In this document: positions 25,668-35,495 of the stretch, in pieces
How positions within the stretch are numbered: position 1 is the stretch's first letter
Layout of the letters: each line of letters starts with the position of its first letter
From: an uncultured Bacteroidales bacterium
GTDB lineage: Bacteria > Bacteroidota > Bacteroidia > Bacteroidales > Paludibacteraceae
Assembly: GCA_944321895.1 (NCBI GenBank)
Contig: CALUNA010000003.1
Coordinates: 62,001-126,000, forward strand
Direction of reading: 5' to 3'
Length of the DNA: 64,000 nt
The notes under the pieces: model-generated
What the model saw: the letters and a program-made list of their open reading frames with translations, nothing else
The model's database searches: none
What the model was told of the DNA's origin: nothing
Program-made: the position numbers and the translations under genes

Positions 25668-27485
25668 ATGAGACTCAAAATATTTAAAAGTGTTTTTCCT
25701 ATCTTGTGCGTGCTTGCACTGTTTTCGTGTGAAGATTGGTTGGACAAACAGCCGACAGGAGACATGACCTTGGATGATGTATTTGCTGATCGTATATATA
25801 CACAACGGTTTTTGTCCAATATATATTCAAGATTGCCGGTGGAATCGGATTTTGCCGATATCTATCAAGGTATCTGGTTTTGTGGTAATCCATTTGTCGG
25901 AGGTTGCGATGAAATGGAAATAGCTTTTGGAGGGGCATATTCTCATGAGATAAATCAAGGAAGTTGGAATTCAACGAATGTACTTCCTATCTGGACAGAA
26001 TCATATAATGCCATTCGTGAATGCAATATTTTTTTGGAACGTATAAACAATGTTCCTACGACACAGGAAGAAAAGGATGAATGGTCAGGAGAGGCTTATT
26101 TTTTAAGGGCTTTTTATCATTTCATGTTGATGCGTACGCATGGACCGATAATCATTTTAGATCATACAGTGAAAACGGATGCCGATTTTAAAACTTATAA
26201 ACGTTCTCCTATACAGAAAGTCGCTTCGTTCATAGCCGCAGATTGCGATAGGGCGGCTGGATTGCTTGAACCGAAAAAAGGTGCAACGGAATATGGTAGG
26301 GCAACTTCAATAGCTGCTCTTGCATTGAAATCACGTGTATTATTATATGCAGCCAGTCCTTTATACAATGGTAATAGTGATTATGCCGGTTTTAAAAATC
26401 CTGATGGTGAACAACTCATACCATCTGGGGAGCCGGATTTGTCTTTATGGCAAAAAGCTGCTGATGCAGCATTGTTTTGTATGGAGGAAGCCAAGAAAAA
26501 TGGGTATGGATTGTATTATTCTTCAACGGGTGACCCTTATGATAATTATGCTGATGTTTGGCAGGTACATTATAATGAAGAATGGATATTTTGGCGTCAA
26601 TGTGGGGATTTTCGTCATCCAGACCAATGTGCCGATCCGATAAGTTTTAGAAATTCAGCATCTATTATCAATCCTACGCAAGAAATTGTGGATGCATACG
26701 AAATGGCAGATGGTTCTACTCCGATTGTGGGCTATCAACTGGATGGTGATGTGTACAAACCGATTATCAATCAGGAATCAGGCTATTCTGAGGATCATTT
26801 TGTTACAGAACCACATCCTCAAGGTTATCATCCTGCCGGTGTCTGGAGTATGTATGCTAATCGTGAGCCTCGTTTCTATGCAAGTATTAACTTCTGTTTG
26901 CAAGAATGGAAAGAGTCGACGTTGCAGTTTTACTATTCTGGTAAAGATGGGAAATCGCGTGCAGGTTCAGATTATTGCAAAACTGGATATTTGATGCGGA
27001 AATTGGTTGATGCAAGTTATCGGAGTTCGCCACCAGTTCAAGTAAGGAATCATCATTGGGTATATTTTCGAGTAGGGGAATTGTATTTGAATTATGCAGA
27101 GGCTTTGAATGAAGCACAAGGGCCGGTAGCTGATGTATATACATATGTAAATGAAATTAGGAAACGTGCTGGTTTGCCGGATTTGCCAGATGGATTAAGT
27201 AAAGAGGAAATGCGTGCCAAAATACATCATGAACGCAGGATAGAATTGGCTTTTGAAACACATCGTTTCTTTGATGTCCGGCGTTGGAAAGAAGCAGAAA
27301 ATACGGAAAACAGGCAAATACATAGCATGAATATCTATGCTGGTGCAAATGCGACAGACCCGGCTTATTATGAACGGAAAAAAGTAGAAGACAGAGTGTT
27401 TGAGCGTAAGCATTATTTGTTCCCTATTCCACAGGATGAGATAAATATGAATATAGATAATTTGGTACAAAATCCAGATTGGTAA
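25668..27485 (+). CDS. SusD/RagB-family nutrient-binding lipoprotein
   Basis: A 605-residue outer-membrane lipoprotein with lipobox ALFSC followed by the family-typical EDWLDKQPTGD. The SusD TPR scaffold and C-terminal SusD signature are visible (YLNYAEALNEAQG, KIHHERRIELAFETHRFFDVRRWKEAE). It forms the glycan-binding lid on the SusC barrel. It lies 18 bases after susC, so they are translated from one message. Sequence is AT-rich compared with the right end of the locus. Confidence 0.95.
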   Translation: MRLKIFKSVFPILCVLALFSCEDWLDKQPTGDMTLDDVFADRIYTQRFLSNIYSRLPVESDFADIYQGIWFCGNPFVGGCDEMEIAFGGAYSHEINQGSWNSTNVLPIWTESYNAIRECNIFLERINNVPTTQEEKDEWSGEAYFLRAFYHFMLMRTHGPIIILDHTVKTDADFKTYKRSPIQKVASFIAADCDRAAGLLEPKKGATEYGRATSIAALALKSRVLLYAASPLYNGNSDYAGFKNPDGEQLIPSGEPDLSLWQKAADAALFCMEEAKKNGYGLYYSSTGDPYDNYADVWQVHYNEEWIFWRQCGDFRHPDQCADPISFRNSASIINPTQEIVDAYEMADGSTPIVGYQLDGDVYKPIINQESGYSEDHFVTEPHPQGYHPAGVWSMYANREPRFYASINFCLQEWKESTLQFYYSGKDGKSRAGSDYCKTGYLMRKLVDASYRSSPPVQVRNHHWVYFRVGELYLNYAEALNEAQGPVADVYTYVNEIRKRAGLPDLPDGLSKEEMRAKIHHERRIELAFETHRFFDVRRWKEAENTENRQIHSMNIYAGANATDPAYYERKKVEDRVFERKHYLFPIPQDEINMNIDNLVQNPDW

Positions 27486-27494
27486 AATGATTTT

Positions 27495-29681
27495 ATGAAA
27501 CGATACGTAAAAATAGGGAGTTGGTTGTTCTTTGTGATTTTTATTTTGTCTCTTATAACCTGCAGTGAAAAACTCTCGCCACAACCATGCCCAGAACAAA
27601 CCAAAAATGTTTTGATAGAGGACTTTGAAACGCAAACGTTTCGGAATTGGATTGCGACCGGTGATGCTTTTGGCCAATATCCGTATCTTGTTCCTACACA
27701 AACTTTACGTGAATGGGGCAATGTGGGATTTGAGGGGAATTACATGATTTCAAGTTATGTAAATGGTGACAAGGGAACAGGAACATTGACCTCTCCTGTT
27801 TTTACGATAAACAGGAAATATCTGAATTTTCTGATTAGTGGAGGCTTTGAAGATGTATATGTGGCGTTGATAATAGATGGTGAGGAAATTTTTCGCGAGG
27901 CAGGTTTGAAAACTCGTAAAATGTCATGGGTTTCCAAGGATGTTTCTGCTTACATGGGACAAAAAGCACAAATTCGTATTATAGATAATTCCACTTCTGG
28001 TTGGGGATTTGTAGATGCTGATTATTTTTGTTTGTCTGATAATCCGATAGGGGTCATTAAACGTAAATCAATTAAAATAGAAAAGAAGTATTTAAATCTT
28101 CCGGTTGCTTATTATATTGATGCAGAACAAGTAAATATTTTTTGTAATTCAAACAAGGTATATGAGTTTGATATACGGATTTCATCACGACCAGATTATT
28201 GGGTGTATTTGGATTGTGAACAGTGGTATGGTCAGACTATTGACCTGGAAATCAGTAGCAATCCATTGCATAGTGAGGCGAATGTAGCTGCCGCTGCGAT
28301 TGATTTGATATATCAATCGGATGAACCAGCAGAAAAAGATTTGTTTTATACAGAACCATATCGTCCTTATTATCATTATACAGTTGCCCGGGCATGGCTA
28401 ACTGATGTTTGTGGTATATTTTATTATAACGGGAAATGGCATTTGCAATACCAACGTAACCCATTTGGAATAGATTGGGGGAATATGCATTGGGGACATG
28501 CTGTGAGCGATGATTTGTTGCATTGGCAGGAACTGGATAATTCTATTTTACCGGATTCATTGGGGCCAATATTTGCCGGAATGAGTGTCATTGATGATCA
28601 AAATTTATTAGGTTTACAGCAGGACGCTGAACATACAATAGTGTCTTTTTATACGGCTGCGGGTGGGTTTTCTAATATGTCCAAAGGTAAAAAGCATACA
28701 CAGTGTATTGCATACAGCACAGATGGAGGATATAATTGGAAAAAATATGCAAATAATCCAGTGCTGGAAGAAGTGTGTACTGAAAATCGGGATCCGCATG
28801 TGTTTTGGGATAATGAACATCAACAATGGATCATGGTTCTATTCTTGTTGGGGAATAGTTATGGTTTTTTTCAGTCTCAGGATTTGGTAAATTGGCAACT
28901 GATAAGCACATATACATTACCTGGCGAGTTTGAATGTCCAGATTTTTATAAAATTCCTGTAACGGGGAGTAGTGAATACAAATGGGTTTTTTCTGGTGTT
29001 CATGGCTATTATCAAGTTGGTCAATGGAATGGCCGGAATTTTATTCCGGAAACAAATGTCAAAGATTTGGACTTCGGGGCTATGACTTTTGTGCCACGGA
29101 CATTTGGCAATGTGCCGGACTGCAGGATAATCCAAATATGGAATACCGGAGAGCAGTTTGGATATATTCCGTTTAGGAATCAAATGACTTTTCCGCGTGA
29201 ACTGGAATTGCGCAAGAAAGGTGATGATTATATTTTATACAGTTTACCTGTACGGGAAATAAACCAATTACATTCTACAGAATACCAATTTGGAAATCTT
29301 CCGGTGTCGCATTCTGTCCCATCTTCTGCTTGTCACTTGAAAGTGCAATTCGCCGTAGCTGATGCAACAGGAAAGATTTCTTTGTCGATGAATAACATGT
29401 TGTTTCAATATGACATTGGAAAACAAAATTTGATCATAGCAAATAATGGTTCTGTTGTCCATGACTTATCTATTGCACTGGAAAATGGTTTGCTTACCTT
29501 GGAATTATTGTCTGATATAGGTTTTATGGAGTTGTTTTTGAATAGTGGTGAGATAGTGGGGACATTATTCCAGCCGGTGAATATGGGTTCAATAAGTATT
29601 AATATCAATGCTTCTGATGGAAATGTGTTGTTGAATGATTGCAGAATTTATGAAATGAAAAATATTTGGAGGGATAAATGA
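27495..29681 (+). CDS. GH32-like lipoprotein with degenerate nucleophile motif
   Basis: A 728-residue probable lipoprotein (signal followed by LITC) with an N-terminal beta-rich domain of about 150 residues (contains NWIATGDAFG), a second short domain shared with the next GH32, then a GH32 five-bladed propeller and beta-sandwich. The nucleophile motif, normally WMNDPNG, reads WLTDVCG (Asp304 kept, Asn, Pro and Asn lost). RDP (Asp433) and the acid/base EC motif (Glu480) are intact. It may bind fructan rather than cut it, or have altered activity. It has the same domain layout as the third GH32 at 32049. Confidence 0.8.
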   Translation: MKRYVKIGSWLFFVIFILSLITCSEKLSPQPCPEQTKNVLIEDFETQTFRNWIATGDAFGQYPYLVPTQTLREWGNVGFEGNYMISSYVNGDKGTGTLTSPVFTINRKYLNFLISGGFEDVYVALIIDGEEIFREAGLKTRKMSWVSKDVSAYMGQKAQIRIIDNSTSGWGFVDADYFCLSDNPIGVIKRKSIKIEKKYLNLPVAYYIDAEQVNIFCNSNKVYEFDIRISSRPDYWVYLDCEQWYGQTIDLEISSNPLHSEANVAAAAIDLIYQSDEPAEKDLFYTEPYRPYYHYTVARAWLTDVCGIFYYNGKWHLQYQRNPFGIDWGNMHWGHAVSDDLLHWQELDNSILPDSLGPIFAGMSVIDDQNLLGLQQDAEHTIVSFYTAAGGFSNMSKGKKHTQCIAYSTDGGYNWKKYANNPVLEEVCTENRDPHVFWDNEHQQWIMVLFLLGNSYGFFQSQDLVNWQLISTYTLPGEFECPDFYKIPVTGSSEYKWVFSGVHGYYQVGQWNGRNFIPETNVKDLDFGAMTFVPRTFGNVPDCRIIQIWNTGEQFGYIPFRNQMTFPRELELRKKGDDYILYSLPVREINQLHSTEYQFGNLPVSHSVPSSACHLKVQFAVADATGKISLSMNNMLFQYDIGKQNLIIANNGSVVHDLSIALENGLLTLELLSDIGFMELFLNSGEIVGTLFQPVNMGSISININASDGNVLLNDCRIYEMKNIWRDK

Positions 29682-29682
29682 T

Positions 29683-31320
29683 ATGAAATGGAATGGTTTG
29701 ATAATAGGAGCATTGATTTGTACGAATCTTTGCTTTGCGGGTGAAATGAAATTGAAAATAACAAAATCATATTTGAATTTTCCTGTTTCACAAATGGTTG
29801 AACGTAAGACCATGTCGTTTTATTTGCATGATAAACTTGAACGGTCATTTGTAATTCGTTTGTCTGCCGAACCGGAATATTGGGTTTTTGCCGATGTAAG
29901 CGAATTTAAAAACAAAGAAATTAGAATCGTTTATGATGGTGATTCTGCTGCTTTGGCTAAAATCCAGCTTACGGATGAGCCAATAGGCTCAGAGACCATG
30001 TATAAAGAATCTAATCGGCCTCAACTGCATTTTACGACAAAACGTGGTTGGACAAACGACCCCAATGGTTTGATTTATTATGATGGTGAATATCATCTGT
30101 TTTATCAACACAATCCCTATGAAAAAGAATGGGAGAATATGCACTGGGGACATGCCGTTAGTGAGGATCTAATTCATTGGACGGAGTTGCCTACGGCATT
30201 ATATCCAGATGAACAAGGTCGGGCTTTTTCAGGGACGGCTGTGATTGATTATGGGAACACATCTGGATTTGGTTCAAAAAAGAATCCGCCAATGGTGGCA
30301 ATTTATACGGCAGATGGTATTGATCGTCAAGTCCAATGTATTGCTTTCAGCATGGATAAGGGACGCACTTGGACCAAATATCCAGGAAACCCGGTTCTGG
30401 ATACAAAAGAAAATTGGAATAGCCGGGATACGCGTGACCCCAAAGTGTTTTGGTACGAACCAAGTGAACGCTGGATTATGGTTTTGAATGAAAAAGATGG
30501 CCATTCTATTTACAGTTCGGAAAATTTGAAGACGTGGAACTTTGAAAGCCATATAGTTGGTTTTTGGGAGTGTCCTGAATTGTTTGAGCTTTCCGTCGAT
30601 GGCAATGACGATGATAAATTATGGGTGATGTATGGTGCCTCTGGAACTTATATGTTGGGAAATTTTGATGGTAAAGAGTTTAGACCTGTTACCGGCAAAT
30701 TAGCATGTAGTTTCGGGGCCATTTACGCGGGGCAGACTTATAATAATATTCCTGCTACAGATGGACGGCGCATACAGATAGGATGGGATCGGATTGAACA
30801 TCAAGGTATGCCGTTTAAGGGTCAAATGAGTATTCCTATGGAATTGACGTTAAGGACAACTCCATCTGGTGTACGTCTATTTTGTAATCCGATAAAAGAA
30901 TTGGATGATTTGCAAAATGAACTTGTTGTTGCGGCTAAAGACCTTTCCGCAGAAGAGGCGAACCGATTATTGAATGAGTATAAAGATTTTGAAACCTTAC
31001 GAATCAAAACAACGATAAGATTTACACATAGCACGCCTATCGGATTGGATTTATATGGGCAACATATCATAGATTATGATTTGAATTTTAACCGGATAAA
31101 TGGTTTCTTTTATTCTCAGACAGATTTTGAATCTAAAGAGATTTCAACTGATATTTTGATTGACAAAACATCTATTCAAGTGTTTTTTGATGATGGAGGG
31201 ATGTCATTTTGTTTGCAACGTGAACCTAATAAAAATAACCATCAAGGTTTTCTTTTTTGGGGGCATTTGGAAATCGGAGTTAAAGAGCTGGAGGTTTATA
31301 CAATGAAATCTATATGGTAA
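29683..31320 (+). CDS. GH32 exo-fructanase / levanase-like enzyme (complete catalytic set)
   Basis: A 545-residue protein starting one base after the previous stop codon. Signal peptide (cleavage near CFA, residue 19), a short N-terminal domain (about 25-105) shared with the other two GH32 proteins, then the catalytic propeller with WTNDPNG (nucleophile Asp126), RDP (Asp252) and EC (Glu296). There is no lipobox and no T9SS domain, so a periplasmic location is likely. GH32 enzymes hydrolyse beta-fructosides such as levan, inulin or sucrose. This is the only one of the three with all motifs. Confidence 0.88.
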   Translation: MKWNGLIIGALICTNLCFAGEMKLKITKSYLNFPVSQMVERKTMSFYLHDKLERSFVIRLSAEPEYWVFADVSEFKNKEIRIVYDGDSAALAKIQLTDEPIGSETMYKESNRPQLHFTTKRGWTNDPNGLIYYDGEYHLFYQHNPYEKEWENMHWGHAVSEDLIHWTELPTALYPDEQGRAFSGTAVIDYGNTSGFGSKKNPPMVAIYTADGIDRQVQCIAFSMDKGRTWTKYPGNPVLDTKENWNSRDTRDPKVFWYEPSERWIMVLNEKDGHSIYSSENLKTWNFESHIVGFWECPELFELSVDGNDDDKLWVMYGASGTYMLGNFDGKEFRPVTGKLACSFGAIYAGQTYNNIPATDGRRIQIGWDRIEHQGMPFKGQMSIPMELTLRTTPSGVRLFCNPIKELDDLQNELVVAAKDLSAEEANRLLNEYKDFETLRIKTTIRFTHSTPIGLDLYGQHIIDYDLNFNRINGFFYSQTDFESKEISTDILIDKTSIQVFFDDGGMSFCLQREPNKNNHQGFLFWGHLEIGVKELEVYTMKSIW

Positions 31321-31348
31321 AACATTAAACTAAATTAAATTTATTCCA

Positions 31349-32032
31349 ATGAAACAAGTATTGATTGTAATGTTGTTGGGCTTTATGTTGGTTAATTGGA
31401 CGGCTTGTGCTCAAGTAAAAGATCCGGCAGATTCTTGGCCGATAAATCAGGAGAATACCATTAAGGCTGTCTTCATAGGTAATTCTATAACGGAAATATG
31501 GAGAATGGATCACCCAGAGTTTTTTATGCGGAATAATTATGTCAATGTTGGGGTCGGAGGACAGACGACATGGCAAATGTTGAATCGTTTTCAACAAGAT
31601 GTTGTGGATTTGTTGCCTTTATGTGTGGTTATTATGGGAGGAATTAATGATATTGCCCACAATCCAAGTTTTGCTCCGACATTAGAAGGTATCAAGAACA
31701 ATATTGCTTCTATGACAGAGTTGGCGCAGAAGAATGGTATTCAAGTTATTATATGTTCTACACCGCCAGCTCAAAATGTGAATTGGAATATTCCTGTGTC
31801 AGATGCGACTCAGCAAGTTGTCGATTTGAACGTTTTATTGAAACAATATGCAGATTCAAATAATGCAACTTTTGTAGATGTTCATGCCCTGCTCAGAGCA
31901 AATGATAACAAATTGAGACCGGAATATTGCAGGGGAAATGGAGATAGTGTCCACTTGTCCCCGCAGGCATATTCCGTAATTGAACCTGTAATCAAACATC
32001 AGATAGATGCCCTATTAAAGCAAAATAAATAA
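31349..32032 (+). CDS. SGNH/GDSL-family esterase
   Basis: A 227-residue putative lipoprotein (signal ending WTAC) with all SGNH blocks: nucleophile Ser in FIGNSITEIW (about residue 49), the block II Gly in VGVGGQTTW, the Asn in MGGINDIAHN, and the Asp-His pair in DSVHLSPQAY. Such enzymes remove acyl groups from sugars or lipids. Its position between two GH32 genes suggests that it acts on the same glycan or its breakdown products; the substrate is unknown. Confidence 0.85.
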   Translation: MKQVLIVMLLGFMLVNWTACAQVKDPADSWPINQENTIKAVFIGNSITEIWRMDHPEFFMRNNYVNVGVGGQTTWQMLNRFQQDVVDLLPLCVVIMGGINDIAHNPSFAPTLEGIKNNIASMTELAQKNGIQVIICSTPPAQNVNWNIPVSDATQQVVDLNVLLKQYADSNNATFVDVHALLRANDNKLRPEYCRGNGDSVHLSPQAYSVIEPVIKHQIDALLKQNK

Positions 32033-32048
32033 GTGTTTCAGGTTTTCT

Positions 32049-34283
32049 ATGTATATAAGTAAACACATAAAAACAATAAAATTTGGCTGTTGGTTTTATT
32101 GCTTATCGGTTTGTTTTATTGCATGTAAACCATCTGTTGTCCCGATTGCGACTTTTGAGAGTGGTGATTATACGGGTTGGATTGTCAATGGCGATGCATT
32201 TGGTTTAGTGCCTTCTGCTGGTGCTCTTGATAGGCAAAATGTTGTGTCAGGATATGATGGAATATATTTGGTCAACAGTTTCCACGGAGGCGATGACACA
32301 AGAGGCGAGATGCTTTCTCCAGAGTTTGTTATTGAACGCGATTATATCAACTTTTTGCTGGGTGGCGGCATGGGAGCCGGTGTTTTTATCGCATTGGAAG
32401 TGGGTGGAAAGCGCGTGTTTGAAACTCGTCCGATAGTGGAGAGTGAGATGTTGCAATGGTATTCATGGAATGTGGAGGATTTTTGTGGACAGAAGGCGGT
32501 GATACGCATTGCAGACAATCAATGCGGTTCATGGGGACATATCCTTGTGGATCAAATAGAAATGGGCAATCGCGCCAAAAGTGATTTTTTATTTGATTAT
32601 GAGGTAGTTGTGGACATTACAAAACCCTATGTGTTGATTCCTGTGGAAGACAATGTTCCTGAATTGAAAGTTGCTGTTTGCCATGAAGATAAAAAGCTTA
32701 TGGAAGATATGTTTATCCGTATGGCGCAGACAAAAATAGATTATTGGATACCGATAAACGTTGAACGCTACATGGGACAACGCATAATATTCCGATGTAA
32801 TCATATAAAAAGGTCATCGGTTGGTTATAAGCAAATAAAGCAATCTTCTACCTTCTCTCCGGCTTCGTCCGAGCCTTATCGTCCGGCCTATCATTTTACT
32901 CCGCCGTATGGCTGGATGAATGACCCGAACGGGATGGTTTATAGCAATGGTAAATGGCATTTGTTTTATCAATATAATCCGTATGGCGCCATGTGGGGGA
33001 ACATGCATTGGGGACATGCTGTAAGTGAAGATTTGCTCCATTGGGAACACTTGCCCGTTGCCCTTGCTCCTGATTCGTTGGGAAGTATTTTTTCCGGCAG
33101 TGCCGTCATTGATGAAAATAACACGGCAAGTTTTGGTGAGAATGCCATGGTTGCGGTTTATACTTCGGCGGGCAGGTGGCAGACACAATCGCTGGCATAT
33201 AGCCTGGATGATGGGCGCACGTTTGCCAAGTATGCGGGAAATCCGGTGTTGGCCGATTCAACTTGTGTTGATTTCCGCGACCCGAAAGTGTTTTGGCATG
33301 CGGCATCAGGGAAATGGATTATGTCGTTAGCCAAATCACAGACAATTACATTCTATGCTTCCCGGAATTTGACCGATTGGGAGAAATTGAGCTCTTTTGG
33401 TGAAGGAATCGGTGAACATGGCGGAGTGTGGAAATGTCCGGATTTATTCCCGATGAAAACGGACGATGGACAGGGAAAATGGGTCTTGTTGGTCAGTATC
33501 AATCCGGGAGGCCCGAATGAAGGTAGTGCCACGCAGTATTTCATTGGTGATTTTGATGGGAAGGAATTCAAGGCAGATAACCTGCCTTATCCGCTGTGGA
33601 TAGATTACGGCCGTGACAATTATGCGGGTGTTACGTGGAACAATGTTCCTGATGGCCGGCGGGTGTTCATCGGGTGGATGAGCAATTGGGATTATGCAAA
33701 CCAGGTGCCTACGGTCTGTTTTCGCAACGGAATGACTTTGCCGCGTGAGTTGAGCCTGAAACACAACGGAAAGAATTTTGTGTTGTCCTCTTGCCCTGTG
33801 GCGGAATGTCTGGCTTTGCGCGGCAAGCCGGCCGTTTATCCTACGCAGCGTATCGAGCATGATGATGTGGCGATTGATGAGCTGCTTCAGGACAACGATG
33901 GGTGTTTCGAGGTGGAGATGGTCATCAAACCGAACGGGGCATCGGTTTTTGGCTTCGGGTTCACCAACAACAAAGGCGACTATTTGAACTATATGTTCGA
34001 TAAGACGCGGCAGATCTTGTCTGTTAATCGGCAAGAAGCTGGATTGGCACATTTTAGCGACAAGTTTGCCTGTATTTCGGAAGCTCCGCTGCCGGATGCG
34101 GAAGAATATGCGGTTCGTTTGTTGTTTGACAAAGCATCTACGGAATTGTTTGTCAACGAGGGTGAAGTGGTTGTTACTTCCTTGGTTTTTCCGCGTGATG
34201 TATTTAATCGGATGACATTTTTTTCTCCAGACTCCAATTGGACGGTAAAGGATCTTCGGGTTTATAGGTTGGGTTTGGATTAG
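32049..34283 (+). CDS. GH32-family lipoprotein with acid/base Glu replaced by Lys
   Basis: A 744-residue lipoprotein (lipobox CFIAC) with the same N-terminal domain as the first GH32 (GWIVNGDAFG near residue 38), the shared linker domain and a GH32 catalytic region. The nucleophile motif is perfect (WMNDPNG, Asp292) and RDP is present (Asp411), but the acid/base motif reads WKCPDLF, with Lys462 where GH32 has Glu. The codon is AAA, one base from GAA. Family knowledge says loss of this Glu strongly reduces hydrolysis. The base composition becomes richer in GC in the second half of the gene. Confidence 0.85.
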   Translation: MYISKHIKTIKFGCWFYCLSVCFIACKPSVVPIATFESGDYTGWIVNGDAFGLVPSAGALDRQNVVSGYDGIYLVNSFHGGDDTRGEMLSPEFVIERDYINFLLGGGMGAGVFIALEVGGKRVFETRPIVESEMLQWYSWNVEDFCGQKAVIRIADNQCGSWGHILVDQIEMGNRAKSDFLFDYEVVVDITKPYVLIPVEDNVPELKVAVCHEDKKLMEDMFIRMAQTKIDYWIPINVERYMGQRIIFRCNHIKRSSVGYKQIKQSSTFSPASSEPYRPAYHFTPPYGWMNDPNGMVYSNGKWHLFYQYNPYGAMWGNMHWGHAVSEDLLHWEHLPVALAPDSLGSIFSGSAVIDENNTASFGENAMVAVYTSAGRWQTQSLAYSLDDGRTFAKYAGNPVLADSTCVDFRDPKVFWHAASGKWIMSLAKSQTITFYASRNLTDWEKLSSFGEGIGEHGGVWKCPDLFPMKTDDGQGKWVLLVSINPGGPNEGSATQYFIGDFDGKEFKADNLPYPLWIDYGRDNYAGVTWNNVPDGRRVFIGWMSNWDYANQVPTVCFRNGMTLPRELSLKHNGKNFVLSSCPVAECLALRGKPAVYPTQRIEHDDVAIDELLQDNDGCFEVEMVIKPNGASVFGFGFTNNKGDYLNYMFDKTRQILSVNRQEAGLAHFSDKFACISEAPLPDAEEYAVRLLFDKASTELFVNEGEVVVTSLVFPRDVFNRMTFFSPDSNWTVKDLRVYRLGLD

Positions 34284-34307
34284 TAAAGTTTTGATATTGA
34301 TTTTTTT

Positions 34308-35495
34308 ATGGATTTTGTTATGATGGACAGGAAAATAAGTAAGATTGCCCCTGTGATGCTGGCGTTTTTTTGCATGGGGTTTGTGGACATGGTTGGCATT
34401 GCAACCAATTATGTAAAAACGGATTTTCATCTAAATGATACGTTTGCTAACTTGCTGCCTTCAATGGTGTTTTTCTGGTTTTTGATATTTTCGGTGCCGA
34501 CGGGGATGTTGATGAACCGTATCGGCCGGCGTAAGACGGTCGTTTGGAGCTTGGTTATAACCGCTTTGTCGCTCGTCGTGCCGTTGTTCAGTTATTCGTT
34601 CGCATCCATGTTGGTTTCATTCTCGTTGCTTGGCATAGGCAATGCCTTGATGCAAGTTTCGGTCAATCCGCTTTTGTCCAATATCGTGAAAGGCGACAAA
34701 TTGGCCAGTTCGCTTACATTTGGCCAGTTCGTCAAAGCCATTGCATCGTTTATCGCACCGATTTTGGCCACATGGGCGGCAACGTCCTTAGGCAACTGGC
34801 GGTTGTTATATCCGATATTTATGGCTGTTTCTGTCATAGCCGTATTGTGGCTTGGGTTTGCTGAAATCAGCGATGAAAACGGGGAAGAGAAGCAGAAATC
34901 ATCGACTTTCGCGCAATGTTTTGCCTTGCTTGGCGATGGGATAGTCTTGCTTTCGTTCTTGGGCATAATGTGCCATGTCGGCATAGATGTCGGCCTGAAT
35001 GTTACGGCTCCGAAAATCTTGCAGGAACGTTTGGATATGTCGTTGGCCGATGCAGGTTTTGCCACCAGCGTTTATTTCCTGTTCCGTACGGTCGGTTGCC
35101 TCAGTGGGACGTTTATTTTGAGCCGTTGGTCGGCGGGGAAGTTTTTCGCATTAAGCGTTGCCGCAATGATTTTGTCCATGTTGGGGCTGTTTTTCGGGAA
35201 CTCATTGGCTGTTCTTTATGTTGCCATAGCATTGGCTGGTTTCGGCAATTCGAATATTTTCCCGATTATCCTTTCGCAAGTCATGTTGTACAAGCCTGAT
35301 AAAAAGAATGAAATATCTGGTTTGATGATAATGGGGCTTTTTGGTGGAACGGTATTCCCGTTTTTGATGGGCTTGTTTTCCGATGCTGTGCAGACTCAGC
35401 TCGGTGCGGTAATTGTGATAACCTTGGCCGTAATTTATTTATTTTTCTTTTCTTTGTGTCTGAAAAAGCATAAACTTAAAGAAGATTTATTATGA
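34308..35495 (+). CDS. FucP-like MFS sugar:proton symporter (probable fructose importer)
   Basis: A 395-residue, twelve-helix major facilitator protein of the FHS/FucP group. Family stretches are readable: ANLLPSMVFFWFLIFSVPTG, the RIGRRK loop after helix 2, and the C-terminal GLMIMGLFGGTVFPFLMG. Located between fructanases and a fructokinase, it most likely carries fructose across the inner membrane. Its 3' end overlaps the kinase gene by 4 bases (ATGA). An alternative start is the Met at codon 5 or 6. Confidence 0.9.
   Translation: MDFVMMDRKISKIAPVMLAFFCMGFVDMVGIATNYVKTDFHLNDTFANLLPSMVFFWFLIFSVPTGMLMNRIGRRKTVVWSLVITALSLVVPLFSYSFASMLVSFSLLGIGNALMQVSVNPLLSNIVKGDKLASSLTFGQFVKAIASFIAPILATWAATSLGNWRLLYPIFMAVSVIAVLWLGFAEISDENGEEKQKSSTFAQCFALLGDGIVLLSFLGIMCHVGIDVGLNVTAPKILQERLDMSLADAGFATSVYFLFRTVGCLSGTFILSRWSAGKFFALSVAAMILSMLGLFFGNSLAVLYVAIALAGFGNSNIFPIILSQVMLYKPDKKNEISGLMIMGLFGGTVFPFLMGLFSDAVQTQLGAVIVITLAVIYLFFFSLCLKKHKLKEDLL

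Noticed and set aside
33444-34430. A 328-codon minus-strand frame over the third GH32 gene
   Set aside because: The sense strand has complete GH32 motifs and operon spacing; the antisense product resembles nothing known.
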